DNA from: Sporosarcina sp. P32b
Lineage (GTDB): Bacteria > Bacillota > Bacilli > Bacillales_A > Planococcaceae
Direction: 5' to 3'
DNA: 64,000 nucleotides
Assembly (NCBI RefSeq): GCF_002743335.1
Contig: NZ_PDZB01000008.1
Location: 41,893-105,892 of the forward strand
Part shown: positions 62,397 to 64,000 of the stretch, in pieces
Layout of the letters: every line of letters begins with the position of its first letter
Position numbering within the stretch: the first letter of the stretch is position 1
Made by a program: the position numbers and the translations under genes
Notes under the pieces: model-generated
The model's database searches: none
Told to the model about the DNA's origin: nothing
The model's input: only the letters and a program-made list of their open reading frames with translations

Positions 62397-62834
62397 ATGC
62401 TGAACGCTCAACAAATACAAGAAATCATCCCGCATCGCTATCCATTCTTGCTCGTCGATCGCATCGAAGAACTCGAAGAAGGCAAGCGCGCAGTCGGGTT
62501 AAAAAATGTTTCAATCAATGAAGACTTCTTCAATGGCCACTTCCCTGGCTACCCAGTTATGCCAGGTGTCTTAATCGTAGAAGCACTCGCTCAAGTCGGC
62601 GCAGTCGCTTTACTGAAAAAAGAAGAAAACAAAGGCCGCCTAGCATTTTTTGCAGGCATCGACAACTGCCGTTTCAAGCGTCAAGTCACACCGGGCGACA
62701 CACTTCGTCTAGAAGTAGAAATTGTCCGCTTGCGTGGAACAATTGGCAAAGGAAAAGCCATCGCAACCGTTGAAGGCGAAGTAGCATGTGAAGCAGATAT
62801 TACTTTCGCACTCGGACCCGTTCAAGAGAAATAA
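62397..62834 (+). CDS. fabZ: 3-hydroxyacyl-[ACP] dehydratase FabZ
   Basis: Dehydrates 3-hydroxyacyl-ACP in fatty acid synthesis. 145 residues. The hot-dog fold catalytic His and Glu are in [27 protein letters not shown] precedes the ATG. The order mbl-flhO-flhP-fabZ is conserved. Confidence 0.96.
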   Translation: MLNAQQIQEIIPHRYPFLLVDRIEELEEGKRAVGLKNVSINEDFFNGHFPGYPVMPGVLIVEALAQVGAVALLKKEENKGRLAFFAGIDNCRFKRQVTPGDTLRLEVEIVRLRGTIGKGKAIATVEGEVACEADITFALGPVQEK

Positions 62835-62915
62835 CATCATGATGCGGTACTAAAAAATGATACAATAATCATTGGAATGCCAGTTTTGGCATACAGTGGG
62901 AGGGTATACTACAGC

Positions 62916-63311
62916 ATGTTAAATAAGCTTTCTCCAAATATAAAGAGCAGCATCACTCGTTCCATTTCCCAATCATTCGAACAATATATGAGTGAAATCG
63001 GCTGGTCAGCAGAAGAATATAACATCGAACAGTTTTACGCGAACTGGCGTGAATACATTACGACTAAAGCACTTTGGTACGACAAGATTCCTGACGACGT
63101 CAAAGTAGATCCTGAGTTCCATAAACAATTAGCAGAGCGCGTGGAAGAAGTATTAATCCGCATTCTCAACGATCCGCCGACCGAAGAGCAGATCGCGCAA
63201 ATTGAAATTTTACAACAAAATCTTGACACACATTATGATTATGGCTGTAAAGCAGAAGCTGTATACGTTCAAAACGTATTAGAAACCGCATCAGGTCATA
63301 CGAATAATTAA
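62916..63311 (+). CDS. Conserved protein of unknown function
   Basis: 131 residues, soluble, mostly helical, no cysteine cluster or membrane segment. ATG 62916 (MLNKLSPNIKSSITRSISQS) follows GGGAGGG at 11 nt; an earlier in-frame start at 62877 would lie in the ATGCCA / TGGCAT hairpin. A promoter-like TACAAT lies at ~62861. I do not recognise the family. Confidence 0.65.
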   Translation: MLNKLSPNIKSSITRSISQSFEQYMSEIGWSAEEYNIEQFYANWREYITTKALWYDKIPDDVKVDPEFHKQLAERVEEVLIRILNDPPTEEQIAQIEILQQNLDTHYDYGCKAEAVYVQNVLETASGHTNN

Positions 63312-63335
63312 AACGAATAGTTCTCTCCTTTTCGC

Positions 63336-63380
63336 ACAAGCTATCGATGAACATACCGATACGTATGGTTCACAGCTTGT
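63336..63380 (+). other. Hairpin before the lipoprotein gene
   Basis: ACAAGCT / AGCTTGT outer stem and GAACATAC / GTATGGTTC inner stem. A run of A, not T, follows, and the lipoprotein ribosome binding site AAGGAGGG comes next. It may be a stability or regulatory structure. Confidence 0.5.
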
Positions 63381-63401
63381 AAAAAAGGAGGGAATTTTTT
63401 T

Positions 63402-63803
63402 ATGATCAGAAAAGCATTGCCCGTAGTTTTCGCATCCGCACTCGTTCTGACCGCGTGTAACACGAACGATGGCGCGCTACCAAACAACAACGAAACACCT
63501 ATGGAAGATGTGGAACGTGACAATACGCCAAACGACAACAAGCGTATGGGTCCAGATCTCGACGGTCTTGACGACAACAATGACCGTGGCATCATGGAAA
63601 GAGAAGGCGAAGAAGTCATTGAGGATACACGCGAAGGCATCGAGAAAACTCGCGAAGGTATCGACAGAACACGCGATGAACTCATCGATGACAACAACGA
63701 AAACCGTGGCGCACGCGACGACAACACCCTAGACGGCAACATGAACGGTAACGACGCTGCTCCAGACGGCGTTTTGCGCGATGAAGATCGTAAAATGCGA
63801 TGA
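63402..63803 (+). CDS. Probable lipoprotein, highly charged
   Basis: 133 residues. Signal peptide with lipobox LTAC (Cys19) after MIRKALPVVFASALVL. The mature part is rich in Asp, Asn, Arg and Glu, with a 7-residue repeat (EDTREGI / EKTREGI / DRTRDEL), suggesting a short coiled coil within a disordered chain. AAGGAGGG precedes the ATG. No family recognised. Confidence 0.75.
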   Translation: MIRKALPVVFASALVLTACNTNDGALPNNNETPMEDVERDNTPNDNKRMGPDLDGLDDNNDRGIMEREGEEVIEDTREGIEKTREGIDRTRDELIDDNNENRGARDDNTLDGNMNGNDAAPDGVLRDEDRKMR

Positions 63804-63816
63804 TTCCCGCCATCAT

Positions 63817-63855
63817 AAAAACGGCCCTGCATATTCAATGCTGGGGCCGTTTTTG
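63817..63855 (+). terminator. Terminator after the lipoprotein gene
   Basis: AAAACGGCCC / GGGCCGTTTT stem with an inner GCAT / ATGC, followed by T. The next repeat array starts about 6 nt later. Confidence 0.9.
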
Positions 63856-63859
63856 TGTG

Positions 63860-64000
63860 CGCTCTATGTGGTCTGATATCTGCTCAAACTCCGCGAGCCG
63901 CTCTATGTATCCTCCCAAGCGCTCTATCGCACGCGCCATTCGCTCAATGCACTTCGGCGAGTGCTCTATACATCCGCCTATCCGCTCAATGCCAGTATGC
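63860..64000 (+). repeat. 21-bp-phased array, locus 5, running out of the window
   Basis: CGCTC/TGCTC motifs at 63860, 63881, 63899 (one 18-bp step), 63920, 63941, 63962 and 63983. Same motif and spacing as the other four loci. The array continues beyond base 64000. Confidence 0.92.

Overview
The window reads as chromosome of an endospore-forming, flagellated, low-to-moderate GC Firmicute. Its gene order is close to Bacillus subtilis (rpoE-pyrG-ywjG-spo0F-fbaA-tal-murZ-glpX-rho-rpmE-tdk-prfA-prmC-spoIIR-ywlC-mntP-ywlE-rpiB-ywlG-glyA-upp-atp operon-ywzB-murAA-spoIID/spoIIQ/spoIIID-mbl-flhO-flhP-fabZ). Protein character and accessory content (icmF, a CbiZ-type cobinamide salvage operon) suggest a Planococcaceae member such as Sporosarcina; that genus call is inference.

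Layout. 1-6.4 kb: a tightly overlapping cobinamide salvage operon (cbiZ, cbiB, cobD, cobU, a CobQ N-domain protein, cobS, cobC-like, a second short CobU-like protein, pduO). 6.9-8.1 kb: convergent iron alcohol dehydrogenase. 8.5-19.6 kb: fatty-acid/branched-acid oxidation block (fadF-like reductase, thiolase, hydroxyacyl-CoA dehydrogenase, two acyl-CoA dehydrogenases, a TetR regulator) ending in icmF, a B12-dependent isobutyryl-CoA mutase that would use the coenzyme produced by the first operon. 20.4-36.8 kb: conserved housekeeping and sporulation backbone. 36.8-38.1 kb: a chemoreceptor. 39.2-43.7 kb: rpiB, ywlG, glyA, upp, wecB. 44.4-51.8 kb: complete F1Fo ATP synthase operon atpIBEFHAGDC behind a long leader. 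51.8-63.8 kb: ywzB, murAA, spoIID, spoIIQ, spoIIID, an inserted glpK, mbl, flhO-flhP, an EpuA-family protein, fabZ, a protein of unknown function and a lipoprotein. No tRNA, rRNA, CRISPR, transposase or phage genes were seen.

The unusual content is mostly between genes. (1) Five intergenic loci carry arrays of a CGCTC(A/T)A motif spaced exactly 21 bp apart, each starting shortly after an intrinsic terminator; the largest is organised into a 193-bp higher-order repeat. (2) A family of large hairpin elements with GCGACTCC and GAAAGCGTCC signatures occurs singly and as three composite inverted pairs around a related spacer. (3) A 278-bp tandem duplication lies upstream of rpiB.

Among the proteins, the CTP synthase PyrG has Ser where the catalytic glutaminase Cys should be, and the CobQ-like protein lacks its glutamine amidotransferase domain altogether. 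Both point to use of free ammonia rather than glutamine, a testable inference. Regulatory readings with good sequence support are a pyrG leader of the reiterative-G attenuation type, a FadR-like operator between the -35 and -10 of fadF, a sigma-E type promoter before spoIIID, and hairpins that bury the ribosome binding sites of spoIIR and mntP.
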